The notes: generated by a model not told the origin, from the letters alone. A stretch of DNA of 44,448 bases from Alicyclobacillus kakegawensis NBRC 103104 (GCF_001552655.1 NZ_BCRP01000021.1:1-44448); one strand, 5' to 3'. Counted from the stretch's first letter, positions 8,483 through 17,134 are shown. Made by a program: numbers and translations.

Positions 8483-10312
8483 ATGAGTGACACGCAGAGA
8501 GAGCTCCAGGGACAACCGGGCGAGAGCAAGATTGAAGCGATCAAGCGCGACAGCCATCACCTGCGCGGGACCATTACAGAGGCGTTGCAGGATGGCAAGA
8601 CATCGTTCTCCGAAGAGAACGTCCAGGTGTTGAAGTTTCACGGGGTCTACCAGCAGGATGACCGGGACCTGCGCAAACAATTGAAAAAGGAAGGCAAAGA
8701 GCGCCACTACATGATGATGGTGCGTGCGCGCATTCCGGGCGGCGTCCTGACGGCGGACCAGTATCTGCGCTTTGACCAGTTGGCCGACGAGTACGGAAAC
8801 GGGACACTGCGCATCACGACACGGCAGACGTTTCAGATGCACGGCATACTGAAGGCAAACTTGAAGGAGACCATCCGTTCCCTGAACGAAGCCTTGGTGA
8901 CCACCTTGGGCGGCTGCGGCGATCAGGTGCGCAACATCACCAGTTGCTCCGAGCCCCGCAGTGATTCTATCGCCCGTCAATTGCGGGCGGATCAGTTGGC
9001 GTTGGTCGCACGGTTTGGAGCCAGGACGAAAGCGTATCATGAAATCTGGCTGGATGGCGAGCAAATCACCCCCAACTACGGCGGCGACCCAGGCTCTCTG
9101 CCGGATGCGGTAGCAGGCGTCGGCGACCGCGGCGAAGGCGGCCGCAATCCAGACAGGAGCGACGACGAGGAGCCGTTGTACGGCCGCACCTATCTGCCGC
9201 GTAAGTTCAAGATTGGCCTGACCTATGAAGGAGACAACTGCTGCGACGTGTACTCGAACGACATCGGGCTGGTGGCGCACGCCGAGGGAGACCAACTGGT
9301 CGGGTACACGGTGCTCGTCGGTGGCGGCATGGGCCGCACGGCCGGGGACCCGACCACCTATCCGCGGGCGGCGACGCCGTTGGCGTTTGTGCCCCGCGGC
9401 GAGCTGCTGGAGGTCTGCGAGGCCATCCTGACGGTGCAGCGGGATTACGGCAATCGCTCCAACCGCCGGTTCGCGCGCATGAAGTACCTGATTGATGAGC
9501 GGGGGCTGGAGTGGTTCCAAGGGCAGGTGGAGGCCCGCATTGGGCGGTCGCTCACCCCGCCGCGGCAGCTCAATTGGCAGTCGTCGGAGGACCACCTGGG
9601 CTGGCATGTCCATGGGGACAAAGCCTACCTTGGCGTTTATATTGAGAACGGCCGCCTGCTCGACAGGGAAGGGCTCAAGCTGCGCACCGTGCTGCGGGAG
9701 ATTGTGTCTGAGTACCGGCCGACGATTCACCTGACGACGCAGCAAAACCTGATTCTCTCCAACCTGCCGCAGAACGCCCGTGCCGACGTCGAGTCGCGCC
9801 TGCGCGCGGCGGGTGTCAAGCTGGCCGAAGACCTACCGCGGACCCGCCTGGTGGCCATGGCCTGTCCGGCGCTTCCCACCTGTGGCCTGGCGATTGCCGA
9901 ATCGGAGCGTGCGATGCCGAGCCTCCTGCCCCAGTTTGAGGCGCTGTTCGCGGAGTACGGGCTGGAGAACGAGCCGATCTCGGTGCGCATGACCGGCTGT
10001 CCCAACGGTTGCGCCCGTCCCTACCTGGCCGACATCGGCTTTGTCGGCCGCGCCATTGGCAAATACGACGTGTTCCTGGGTGCGGATTCGCTCGGGACGC
10101 GCATCAACCGACGCTTCCTGGAGCTGGTGCCGTTGGACGGATTGGTCGAAGCGATGCGCCCGCTCATTGCGGTGTATGCGAAAGAGCGCCTTCCTGGAGA
10201 ACGATTTGGGAATTATTGTTATCGCGTCGGGTTTGAGTACCTGGAGAAAGTTCGGGCGGATTGGGCCGCGTCCGGCTCTGGGGTGGAGAACTCCACCCCG
10301 GCCGGGGTCTGA
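8483..10312 (+). CDS. sir: Assimilatory sulfite reductase, siroheme/[4Fe-4S] subunit
   Basis: This 609-residue protein catalyses six-electron reduction of sulfite to sulfide. The [4Fe-4S]-siroheme ligands are Cys461-x5-Cys467 (ACPALPTC) and Cys506-x3-Cys510 (TGCPNGC). The two sulfite/nitrite reductase half-domain repeats are present. No CysJ-type flavoprotein gene is adjacent, so the donor is either ferredoxin or a CysJ encoded elsewhere. An odd feature is a glycine/aspartate-rich, low-complexity insert of roughly 30 residues (about 197-229) just before the conserved EPLYGRTYLPRKFK segment. The reading frame continues cleanly on both sides. The ribosome site GGGGGTGA stands nine bases before the ATG. 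Confidence 0.94.
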   Translation: MSDTQRELQGQPGESKIEAIKRDSHHLRGTITEALQDGKTSFSEENVQVLKFHGVYQQDDRDLRKQLKKEGKERHYMMMVRARIPGGVLTADQYLRFDQLADEYGNGTLRITTRQTFQMHGILKANLKETIRSLNEALVTTLGGCGDQVRNITSCSEPRSDSIARQLRADQLALVARFGARTKAYHEIWLDGEQITPNYGGDPGSLPDAVAGVGDRGEGGRNPDRSDDEEPLYGRTYLPRKFKIGLTYEGDNCCDVYSNDIGLVAHAEGDQLVGYTVLVGGGMGRTAGDPTTYPRAATPLAFVPRGELLEVCEAILTVQRDYGNRSNRRFARMKYLIDERGLEWFQGQVEARIGRSLTPPRQLNWQSSEDHLGWHVHGDKAYLGVYIENGRLLDREGLKLRTVLREIVSEYRPTIHLTTQQNLILSNLPQNARADVESRLRAAGVKLAEDLPRTRLVAMACPALPTCGLAIAESERAMPSLLPQFEALFAEYGLENEPISVRMTGCPNGCARPYLADIGFVGRAIGKYDVFLGADSLGTRINRRFLELVPLDGLVEAMRPLIAVYAKERLPGERFGNYCYRVGFEYLEKVRADWAASGSGVENSTPAGV

Positions 10313-10359
10313 CCCGGCGGTTCCGTCACCAATGCTTTGGCCGCGAGGAGGGGGACCGC

Positions 10360-11544
10360 GTGGGCTCACAACGTAAAGGCAAGGTTTATCTGGTCGGCGC
10401 GGGCCCGGGCGCGGCCGGGCTGTTGACGGTGCGCGCCCGCCGGTTACTCGCTAGGGCCGACGCCGTGGTTTACGACCGCCTTCTCTCCCCTCGCCTGCTG
10501 GCTTGGACGCGGCCGGACTGCAGGTGCATCTACGTCGGCAAGCAGGCCAGCCTGCACACCCTGCCGCAGGCCGATATCCAGCGCCTGCTCATCGCCCTGG
10601 CCAAAGCCGGGGCCACCGTGGTCCGCCTCAAAGGGGGCGATCCGTTCGTGTTCGGCCGCGGGGGCGAGGAGGCGCTGGCTCTGTCCGCGGCCGGGGTCGA
10701 CTGGGAGTTGGTGCCCGGCGTCACGTCTGCCGTCTCCGTTCCGGCCTATGCCGGCATTCCGGTCACCCATCGCCGCGTGTCGGCCGGGTTCACCGTGGAG
10801 ACCGGACACCGCGGCGATCCGGCCGAGGGCACTGCCTGCGCCGCCCCGGACGGTGCTCCTCCTTCTCCTTTCGACCACACGCGGGTGGCCCTGATGGGCG
10901 TCGGCCACCTTTCCCAGTTGGTGGAAAATTGGCTCGGCGCAGGCTGGCCGGCGAACACCCGGGTTGCGGTTGTGAGCTGGGGTACGCGGGCGCAGCAACA
11001 GGTGGTCGACGGGACCTTGGCTGACATCGTGGACCAGGTGCGGGCCGCCGGCTTAGGTGCGCCCGCGGTGGTTGTGGCCGGCGAGACGGTCGGGTTGAGG
11101 TCCCGGTTGGCCTGGGCCGAGCGGTTGCCGCTGTTCGGACGGCGGCTGTTGGTGATGGCGGAGACGCGTGAGCTGGCCACCGACTGTGCGGACGACCTGG
11201 AAGACCTGGGCGCCGAGGTGTACGAGGCTTCGCTTGAGCATGTTCCCACTTCGGTCGCTGAGGACGCCTTGGCAAAGGGTGAAGCTGCCACGCACGGGCT
11301 ATGGGAGGCCCTGCGCAGGGAGACGGCGGAATGGGCGCTGGACGCGGTCTGGGTGGAGTCCAGTCGCTGCCTTCGCGCACTGCAGGCGATGGGCATCCCG
11401 GTAACTGGGGTGCCCGTGCTGTGGATGCGCCCTGCGGCCGGCGAGGATGAAACCTCGGGCCCACTGCAGCCCGTGCTGGAAGATGCGCAGAAAGTGGCGG
11501 AGTTTCTTGTGCGCAGCGGCCAGCCGACGGGGGCGGTGCGGTGA
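10360..11544 (+). CDS. cobA: Uroporphyrinogen-III C-methyltransferase with HemD-like C-terminal tail
   Basis: The first 250 residues are a SUMT methyltransferase that converts uroporphyrinogen III to precorrin-2 with SAM. Visible motifs are GAGPGAAG (about 14-21), YDRLLSP, KGGDPFVFGRGGEE (92-105) and the VPGVTSA loop. The start GTG 10360 has GAGGAGGGG seven bases upstream. The in-frame extension back to 10261 overlaps sir and is rejected. Residues from about 256 onward begin LPLFGRRLLVM with DDLEDLGAEVYEAS, which resembles the first half of uroporphyrinogen-III synthase (HemD). Only about 135 residues remain and the second lobe is not recognisable, so the HemD function is probably lost. The product feeds siroheme synthesis for the upstream sulfite reductase. 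Confidence 0.88.
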   Translation: MGSQRKGKVYLVGAGPGAAGLLTVRARRLLARADAVVYDRLLSPRLLAWTRPDCRCIYVGKQASLHTLPQADIQRLLIALAKAGATVVRLKGGDPFVFGRGGEEALALSAAGVDWELVPGVTSAVSVPAYAGIPVTHRRVSAGFTVETGHRGDPAEGTACAAPDGAPPSPFDHTRVALMGVGHLSQLVENWLGAGWPANTRVAVVSWGTRAQQQVVDGTLADIVDQVRAAGLGAPAVVVAGETVGLRSRLAWAERLPLFGRRLLVMAETRELATDCADDLEDLGAEVYEASLEHVPTSVAEDALAKGEAATHGLWEALRRETAEWALDAVWVESSRCLRALQAMGIPVTGVPVLWMRPAAGEDETSGPLQPVLEDAQKVAEFLVRSGQPTGAVR

Positions 11545-12353
11545 TGGGAGCGAGAGCGTCGGGAGTCCGGGCAGAAACCGGTGTGCTGCTGATAGCGCAC
11601 GGAACCCGGGATCCAGAAGGGGCGGCGGAGGCGCGCCGTTTCATGGAGGCGGTGGGCAAGCGCCTGCGGCTTCAGCGGCCATGGCTCTCCATTGAGCCCT
11701 CGTTTCTGGAACTGGCTTCGCCGGACATCGGAGCGGCGGTCCGTGCCCTGGCTGAACGGCGGGTGCGTCGCGTTTTGGTCTGCCCGCTGTTCTTGTTCAC
11801 AGCCGGTCACATGCAGCGGGACATTCCCGCCCAGCTGGCCGCTGCCAAACAAGGCCTACAGCACCTGGCGGCCCACCTGCGATTTGAGGTGATGCCGGCG
11901 GTAGGCGTCGACGAGCGGTTTGCCCAAGTGGCAGCCCGCCGTGTCCACGACGCCTGGTCGGCCGGCGTCCATCGGTCGGACGGGGCGGCGGTGTTGTTGT
12001 CCCGCGGCAACCGAGATCCGAATGCCTGGAGGGATTTGGTTCACCTGGCCCGGCGGGTTGAGGAGCACAGCGGTGTGCGCCCGGTCCTTCCCGCTTCTCT
12101 GACCGGTTTGGGCAGCCGGCTCGAAGCCGCCCTCGATGCGGCGGTCGACATCGGGGCCAGGTCGGTCACGGTGGTGCCGTACCTGTGGTTCACCGGCCTG
12201 CTCAGCAAGGCACTGCCCGCGCAGGTGCAGTCCTGGCGGGAGCGGCACCTCGGAATTTCTGTGCACGTCAGCCGCCACCTGGGTGTGGACGATGAACTGG
12301 TGAGGGTCATGAGCGAGCGCATCCACACGCGCTTGCTCGGCGGCAGTGGCTGA
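11544..12353 (+). CDS. sirB: Sirohydrochlorin chelatase, CbiX/SirB family
   Basis: This enzyme inserts Fe(II) (or cobalt) into sirohydrochlorin, the final step of siroheme synthesis. The protein of about 269 residues is the long two-domain form. The first half carries LLIAHGTRDPEGAAEARRF and CPLFLFTAGHMQRDIP. The second half repeats the fold with VLLSRGNRDPNAW, in which the catalytic histidine of the first repeat is absent. The ATG at 11544 overlaps the cobA stop by one base (TGATG), which indicates translational coupling; a GTG at 11541 is the alternative. No precorrin-2 dehydrogenase (SirC) gene is next to it, so that step must be encoded elsewhere. It is the last gene of the operon. Confidence 0.87.
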   Translation: MGARASGVRAETGVLLIAHGTRDPEGAAEARRFMEAVGKRLRLQRPWLSIEPSFLELASPDIGAAVRALAERRVRRVLVCPLFLFTAGHMQRDIPAQLAAAKQGLQHLAAHLRFEVMPAVGVDERFAQVAARRVHDAWSAGVHRSDGAAVLLSRGNRDPNAWRDLVHLARRVEEHSGVRPVLPASLTGLGSRLEAALDAAVDIGARSVTVVPYLWFTGLLSKALPAQVQSWRERHLGISVHVSRHLGVDDELVRVMSERIHTRLLGGSG

Positions 12354-12461
12354 CCTGGGGATGGAGGTCAGGCACGGTCTTGCATTCGTCGCGCCGTGAC
12401 GACCATGCTGGATGTATACTGCCTGGATGGAGCACAGCCGTACCTGCTTGCGCTCTTGGGT

Positions 12462-13241
12462 TCACCCACGCCTCGGGTCCGCGCCGAGACGGCCCGATAT
12501 CCGCAGGGCCGCATTTCGGACTGCGGCGGTGGCCTGGGACAGGCGCTCTCCGGTCAAGTGCACGGTCGGACCGTTGACGCCGACAGCCGCAACAAAATGA
12601 TTGCGGGCATCAAACACGGGCGCCGCGATGCCGGTCACTCCGACGTACCCTTCCCCCGTCTCCACGAACACCTTTTCCTCCCGAATCTGCTGCAGGCGCC
12701 GACGGATTTGATCAGGTTGCGTCACTGTTCTCGGTGTGAAAGCGGGCAGCGGTTGGGCGAGCAGCTTCTCCAAATTGTCCGTGTCCATGTAGGCCATGGT
12801 GACGCACCCAAAGGCGCCAAACGTGATGGGCCGGCGTGGGCCTTCAAAGGTGGAAACCTTCAGGCCTTCCGGCGCCTCTTTGCGGAACACATACGTCAGC
12901 GTGTCCCCCCGCGCCACCGACATAAGAACGGTTTGCTGGGTCTGCCGGTGCAATTCCAGCAGCACGTCTTCCGCTTCCCGGCGGAGATCCAGGGAGTGGG
13001 CAACCAGGTCGCCGTAGTACAGGAACTGGTATCCCAACCGGTACTTCTGCGTTTCCGGGTTGTAGAGGATAAGCCCTCGCCGCTCCAGGGTGTAGAGGAT
13101 GCGATACACGGTTGGCCGGGGCAGGCCGACCTCGTGGCACAGTTCATCCATGCTTCGCTCCGGTGCCTGGTGATGGAACGCGTTCAGGACATCCACGGCG
13201 CGGTCAATCGTTCGTATCGATGTCATGCGCAGCTCTCTCAA
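12462..13241 (-). CDS. IclR-family transcriptional regulator
   Basis: This 259-residue regulator has an N-terminal winged helix (SIRTIDRAVDVLNAF ... VGLPRPTVYRILYTLERRGLI) and a C-terminal IclR effector domain (GDTLTYVFRKEAP ... TGIAAPVFDARNHFVAAVGVNGP). It is transcribed away from the aromatic catabolic genes and probably controls them in response to a pathway acid. The chosen start is TTG 13241, which has AAGGAG eight bases upstream and lies about 46 bases after the predicted transcription start. The in-frame ATG at 13295 falls inside the -10 box and cannot be used. Its 3' end faces sirB across 108 bases in which I see no convincing terminator. The inducer is not predictable. Confidence 0.88.
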   Translation of the reverse strand: MRELRMTSIRTIDRAVDVLNAFHHQAPERSMDELCHEVGLPRPTVYRILYTLERRGLILYNPETQKYRLGYQFLYYGDLVAHSLDLRREAEDVLLELHRQTQQTVLMSVARGDTLTYVFRKEAPEGLKVSTFEGPRRPITFGAFGCVTMAYMDTDNLEKLLAQPLPAFTPRTVTQPDQIRRRLQQIREEKVFVETGEGYVGVTGIAAPVFDARNHFVAAVGVNGPTVHLTGERLSQATAAVRNAALRISGRLGADPRRG

Positions 13242-13293
13242 TGCGGTGGCTCCTTTCGCTGTCCCTCGGCTGCCGCGGGACCCTGCTGTTTCC

Positions 13294-13321
13294 ATGATAG
13301 ACCGCTTCCCGTGACCGTCAA
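13294..13321 (-). promoter_or_regulatory. SigA-type promoter of the IclR gene
   Basis: Read on the minus strand, TTGACG (13321-13316), a 16-base spacer and TATCAT (13299-13294) precede the gene, with transcription expected near 13287. It stands back to back with the catabolic promoter, the two -35 boxes being 34 bases apart, so one operator region could control both. Confidence 0.7.
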
Positions 13322-13355
13322 TGCAGAGCGCGGACAGGAAGATTCAGAAAATGGG

Positions 13356-13384
13356 TTGACACACGGGGAGACCACGCGTAGGAT
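13356..13384 (+). promoter_or_regulatory. SigA-type promoter of the aromatic catabolic genes
   Basis: TTGACA (13356-13361) is a perfect -35 box, followed by a 17-base spacer and TAGGAT (13379-13384). Transcription would begin near 13391, about 146 bases before the flavin reductase ATG. A promoter this strong at a catabolic operon is expected to be repressed, and palindromes lie just downstream of the start. Confidence 0.78.
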
Positions 13385-13399
13385 AAGGCACAAGAGAAA

Positions 13400-13428
13400 A
13401 AACGAATTCTTTTGCTCACTCTGTGAGC
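13400..13428. promoter_or_regulatory. Two adjacent palindromes, candidate IclR operators
   Basis: Directly after the predicted start of the catabolic transcript lie AAA-C-GAATTC-T-TTT (13400-13413) and GCTCAC-TCT-GTGAGC (13414-13428). The first resembles the A-run/T-run palindromes bound by several IclR-family proteins; the second is a perfect six-base inverted repeat. At roughly +10 to +38 they would block elongation or open-complex formation. Binding by the divergent IclR protein is inferred. Confidence 0.5.
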
Positions 13429-13536
13429 GAATGAGTCTCCCGCACGTCGGGACGGGCTGCCCAGGGATGGGGGTGTGCAACAAAAGCACACGGATCCGCT
13501 CGAACCCAGCGGGGCTGAGAGGAGGTTACTTGGGAA

Positions 13537-14028
13537 ATGGAATACTCTCCGACGGAAAGTAAACGCTTTCGTGAAACACTGGGCATGTTCGCGACGGGTG
13601 TGACGGTGTTGTCCACCTGGCTGGACGGGCGGGCGCACGCGATGACGGCCAACGCCTTTACGTCGGTGTCGTTGGAGCCGCCGCTCATCCTCGTCTGTTT
13701 GAGTCGCGGTTGCCGGATGAGTGCGCTGCTTCAGCCCGGTGTCCAGTTTGGCGTCAATGTGTTGGCGGCAGGGCAGGAGCCCCTTTCCAGGTACTTTGCC
13801 GGTGGACTCCGGGAGCAGCCCGAATTCAGGTTTCGTGATTGGGCGGGCGTGCCCCGACTGGAGGAAACGCTGTGCACCCTGGCTTGCGAAGTGGAAAACG
13901 TGATGGAAGGGGGAGACCATGGGATTGTCCTCGCGCGCGTGCAGCGACTCTACGTGGAACCTCGACCGCTGCGTCCGCTGTTGTTCTGGAAGGGCGGGTA
14001 CTTGCCGGTGACGGCTGTCGGAGTGTAG
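13537..14028 (+). CDS. Flavin reductase, HpaC-like
   Basis: This 163-residue FMN-binding split-barrel protein resembles the flavin reductase component of two-component monooxygenases. The segments MFATGVTVLSTW and AMTANAFTSVSLEPPLILVCL are typical of the family. It should reduce FAD or FMN with NAD(P)H and hand it to the HpaB-type oxygenase encoded two genes downstream. AGGAGG lies 11 bases before the ATG. The gene is first in the cluster, behind the strong promoter at 13356-13384. It is separated from the dehydrogenase gene by 99 bases containing a second putative promoter and a long palindrome. Partnership with the monooxygenase is inferred from position. Confidence 0.85.
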   Translation: MEYSPTESKRFRETLGMFATGVTVLSTWLDGRAHAMTANAFTSVSLEPPLILVCLSRGCRMSALLQPGVQFGVNVLAAGQEPLSRYFAGGLREQPEFRFRDWAGVPRLEETLCTLACEVENVMEGGDHGIVLARVQRLYVEPRPLRPLLFWKGGYLPVTAVGV

Positions 14029-14037
14029 CGAGAAGCC

Positions 14038-14074
14038 TTGCGTATTTTATCTTAAATCATATATGATTTTAGAT
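14038..14074 (+). promoter_or_regulatory. Internal promoter overlapped by a 26-base palindrome, candidate GntR operator
   Basis: TTGCGT (14038-14043), an 18-base spacer and TATGAT (14062-14067) form a possible promoter. Over the -10 box lies a near-perfect 26-base palindrome (14049-14074, one mismatched pair), whose core is ATCATATATGAT. A matching core occurs upstream of the P450 gene (21641-21652, 11 of 12 identical) and partly in the gntR promoter (9 of 12). The local sequence is far richer in A+T than its surroundings. Confidence 0.6.
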
Positions 14075-14127
14075 AGGTTAGTGAGAGCGGATAGGCTTTA
14101 GGACGGGAAGCAGTGAGGAGGACGACA

Positions 14128-15624
14128 ATGACAGAGTCATCACAAGTTGCTGTGAGACCGGCCCAACACTTTATTAATGGTAAGTTTTGCGACAGCGTGT
14201 CGGGACGGACGTTTGCGACCATCAATCCGGCGACAAACGAAGTGTTGACCACGGTGGCAGACGGGCAGGCGGAGGATATCGATCGTGCGGTGTCGGCCGC
14301 CAAGCAAGCGTTTGAGGCCGGCCCTTGGCGGACCATGAAGGCGAAGGACCGGGCCCGCCTGCTCCACCGCATCGCGGACACCATCGAGCGGCACGGAGAT
14401 GAGTTGGCCCAACTGGAGGTGCTCGACACCGGGTTGCCGATTGCGCAGGCGCGCGGGCAGGCGGCGCGGGCGGCTGACAACTTTCGCTTCTTTGCCGAGA
14501 TGGCGACGCGCCTGACCGGGGAGACGTACCCTGTGGACGACATGTTCCTCAACTATACCGTGCGCAGACCCGTGGGGGTGGCTGGGCTGATCACGCCGTG
14601 GAACACCCCGCTCATGCTCGCCACCTGGAAGATTGCCCCGTGTCTCGCGACGGGCAACACGGCGGTCCTCAAACCGGCCGAGTGGTCGCCGTTGACCGCC
14701 ACGCGCCTGGCCGCGCTGCTGCAGGAGGCGGGTCTGCCGGACGGCGTGTTCAACGTCGTGCACGGTTTCGGGGAGACCGCGGGCGCCGCGTTGGTGCGCC
14801 ACCCGGATGTGCCGCTCATCTCGTTCACCGGGGAAACGACGACCGGTCAGGAGATCATGCGCACCGGGGCTGGCGGCCTCAAGCGGTTTTCGATGGAGCT
14901 GGGCGGAAAGTCGCCGGTCATCGTGTTCGCGGACGCCGACCTGGACAGGGCGGTGGACGCCGTCATCTTCGGCGTCTATTCGCTGAACGGGGAGCGGTGC
15001 ACGGCCGGATCGCGCCTGTTGGTGGAGCGCTCCATATGCCCTGAGTTGGAAGCGCGGCTGGCAGAGCGGGTGAAGAGCATCCGCGTTGGCCATCCGGCGG
15101 ATGCAGAGACCGAGGTGGGCGCCCTCATCCACCCGGAGCATCGGGACCGCGTGCTTGCCTACATTGACCAGGGGGTGCGCGAGGGGGCGCGTATCGCCGC
15201 ACAGGCGGAGGTGCCGAAGCACCTGACAGGCGGAAACTTCGTGCCGCCGACCCTGTTTGTCGATGTGAGAAACGAGATGCGCATCGCCCAGGAGGAGATT
15301 TTCGGCCCGGTGCTGGTCTCTATCCCGTTTGATACGGAGGAAGAGGCCATACGCTTGGCCAACGGCGTGAAATATGGATTGGCCGCGTACGTATGGACCA
15401 ACGACCTGACGCGCGCGCATCGGGTGGCGCAGAGCATCCAGTCGGGCATGGTCTGGGTCAATTCGCAGAACGTGCGCGACCTGCGCACACCGTTTGGTGG
15501 CGCCAAGATGAGCGGCATCGGCCGCGAAGGCGGGCACTACAGCTTCGAGTTTTATACCGAATTGCAGACGGTCCACGTTTCGATGGGGACACAGCCGATT
15601 CCCAAGTTTGGCCACGGGCAATAA
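14128..15624 (+). CDS. hpaE: 5-carboxymethyl-2-hydroxymuconate semialdehyde dehydrogenase (aldehyde dehydrogenase superfamily)
   Basis: This 498-residue NAD-dependent aldehyde dehydrogenase should oxidise the ring-cleavage product of homoprotocatechuate (CHMS) to the dicarboxylate. Catalytic residues are Glu257 in FSMELGGKSP and Cys291 in NGERCTAGSR, and the N-terminus (AQHFINGKF) suits the HpaE/BetB-like group. The ATG at 14128 has GAGGAGG six bases upstream; the earlier in-frame GTG at 14113 overlaps that ribosome site. The gene lies between the flavin reductase and monooxygenase genes, with 21 bases to the next. A general aldehyde dehydrogenase role cannot be excluded by sequence alone, but the neighbouring HpaD, HpaF and HpaG homologues support HpaE. 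Confidence 0.88.
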   Translation: MTESSQVAVRPAQHFINGKFCDSVSGRTFATINPATNEVLTTVADGQAEDIDRAVSAAKQAFEAGPWRTMKAKDRARLLHRIADTIERHGDELAQLEVLDTGLPIAQARGQAARAADNFRFFAEMATRLTGETYPVDDMFLNYTVRRPVGVAGLITPWNTPLMLATWKIAPCLATGNTAVLKPAEWSPLTATRLAALLQEAGLPDGVFNVVHGFGETAGAALVRHPDVPLISFTGETTTGQEIMRTGAGGLKRFSMELGGKSPVIVFADADLDRAVDAVIFGVYSLNGERCTAGSRLLVERSICPELEARLAERVKSIRVGHPADAETEVGALIHPEHRDRVLAYIDQGVREGARIAAQAEVPKHLTGGNFVPPTLFVDVRNEMRIAQEEIFGPVLVSIPFDTEEEAIRLANGVKYGLAAYVWTNDLTRAHRVAQSIQSGMVWVNSQNVRDLRTPFGGAKMSGIGREGGHYSFEFYTELQTVHVSMGTQPIPKFGHGQ

Positions 15625-15645
15625 ACGGGAAAAGGGGGCGTACTC

Positions 15646-17124
15646 ATGGGAGCCAGGAACGGGCAGGAGTACATCGACCGATTGAACCGAGAAGCGCGGG
15701 ATGTATGGATTGGCGGGGAGCGCGTGGAGGGGCCGATTGCGGAGCACCCCGCGTTCAAGAACGTCATCGCCAGCATGGCCGCGCTCTACGACATGCAGCA
15801 CGACCCAGAGACCGAGGACGAGATGACGTTTGTCGAGGACGACGTCCGCTACGGCAATTCGTTCCTTGTGCCGCGAACGCGGGCCGATTTGGCGCGGCGG
15901 CGGACCGCAATGAAACGCTGGGCCGACTACAGCGGCGGCATGATGGGCCGCACGCCCGACTACATGAACAGCGCTCTGATGGCGATGAGCCAGGCGGCCG
16001 ACTACTTTGCGCAGGACAACCCAGCTTATGGGGAGAACATCCGCGCCTATTACCAGTACGTGCGGGAGCACGATCTGTCCATCACGCACACGCTTATCAA
16101 CCCACAGGTCAACCGTTCCTTGTCGACGGCCAAGCAGGCCAATCCCCACGTGGCGGCGCACGTGGTCGAGAAGAATCCGCGCGGGGTGGTCATCCGCGGC
16201 GCCCGGCTGCTGGCCACGCAAGGACCGATTGCGGACGAGATCATGGTTTTCCCTTCCACCGTGCTCAAGGGCACCGAAGAAGACAACCCGTACTCGTTCG
16301 CCGTCGCCATCCCCAACTCCACGCCCGGGTTGCGCTATATCTGCCGCGAGACGTTCGATTACGGCAAGAGCCACTTTGATCACCCTCTGGGCTCCCGGTT
16401 TGAAGAGATGGACGCGGTCGTCGTGTTTGACGACGTATTGGTGCCTTGGGACAGGGTGTTTCTGCTGGAGAACGCACATCTGTGCAACAACCTGCACATG
16501 GCTACGCACGCGACTATCCACATGACCCACCAGGTGGTCCAGAAAAACATCGCCAAAGCCGAGTTTCTGCTCGGCATCGCCGAGAGCATCGTGCAGGCCA
16601 TCGGCATCGGCCAGTTCCAACACGTGCAGGAGAAGCTTTCCGAGATTATCCTCGCCGTCGAGACGATGAAAGCCTTTACAAAGGCGGCCGAGGCGGACGC
16701 GGCCGTGGACGAGTGGGGGGTGATGTGCCCCGATTGGGCGCCGCTCAACGCCGCCCGGCACATCTTCCCCAAGACGTATCCGCGTCTGGTGGAAATCATC
16801 CAGCAATTGGGCGCCAGCGGGCTGATGGCGATACCGAGCGAGGCCGACCTGGAAAGCCCCATTCGGCCGCAGATTGACGAGTACCTGGTGGCGCGCAATC
16901 TGCCGGCCGCAGACCGGCTGCGGTTGTTCCGGCTGGCCTGGGACGCGTCCCTCAGCGCGTTCGCATCGCGGCAGGTGCTCTATGAACGCTTCTTCTTTGG
17001 CGATCCCGTCCGGATGGCCGGTGTCTACTACAACACGTACGACAAAACGGCGATGCTGGCGCGCGTGGAGGAGTTGCTGCACCGGGGCGAACCGACGCCC
17101 CGCGCGACTATGGAAGCAAAGTGA
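15646..17124 (+). CDS. hpaB: 4-hydroxyphenylacetate 3-monooxygenase, oxygenase component (HpaB family)
   Basis: This 492-residue FADH2-using monooxygenase has the acyl-CoA-dehydrogenase-like fold of the HpaB/PvcC family. It should hydroxylate 4-hydroxyphenylacetate to homoprotocatechuate using reduced flavin from the reductase at 13537. Family features are the N-terminal GQEYIDRLNREARDVWIGGERV, the central THTLINPQVNRS and the flavin-contact stretch with HDL and DHPLGSRFEEMDAVVVFDDVLVPWDRVF. The length is normal. AAGGGGG precedes the ATG. It is followed after ten bases by the ring-cleavage dioxygenase gene. The phenolic substrate could be another para-substituted phenol, so hpaB is the best fit but not proven. 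Confidence 0.87.
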   Translation: MGARNGQEYIDRLNREARDVWIGGERVEGPIAEHPAFKNVIASMAALYDMQHDPETEDEMTFVEDDVRYGNSFLVPRTRADLARRRTAMKRWADYSGGMMGRTPDYMNSALMAMSQAADYFAQDNPAYGENIRAYYQYVREHDLSITHTLINPQVNRSLSTAKQANPHVAAHVVEKNPRGVVIRGARLLATQGPIADEIMVFPSTVLKGTEEDNPYSFAVAIPNSTPGLRYICRETFDYGKSHFDHPLGSRFEEMDAVVVFDDVLVPWDRVFLLENAHLCNNLHMATHATIHMTHQVVQKNIAKAEFLLGIAESIVQAIGIGQFQHVQEKLSEIILAVETMKAFTKAAEADAAVDEWGVMCPDWAPLNAARHIFPKTYPRLVEIIQQLGASGLMAIPSEADLESPIRPQIDEYLVARNLPAADRLRLFRLAWDASLSAFASRQVLYERFFFGDPVRMAGVYYNTYDKTAMLARVEELLHRGEPTPRATMEAK

Positions 17125-17134
17125 GGGATGACGC

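Noticed and set aside
8273-9745. A 490-codon minus-strand frame opposite sat and sir
   Set aside because: It covers two genes with conserved active sites and has antisense-like composition without domains.
13242-13295. Extended N-terminus of the IclR regulator from ATG 13295
   Set aside because: That ATG overlaps the predicted -10 box of its own promoter, while TTG 13241 has a well-placed AAGGAG.
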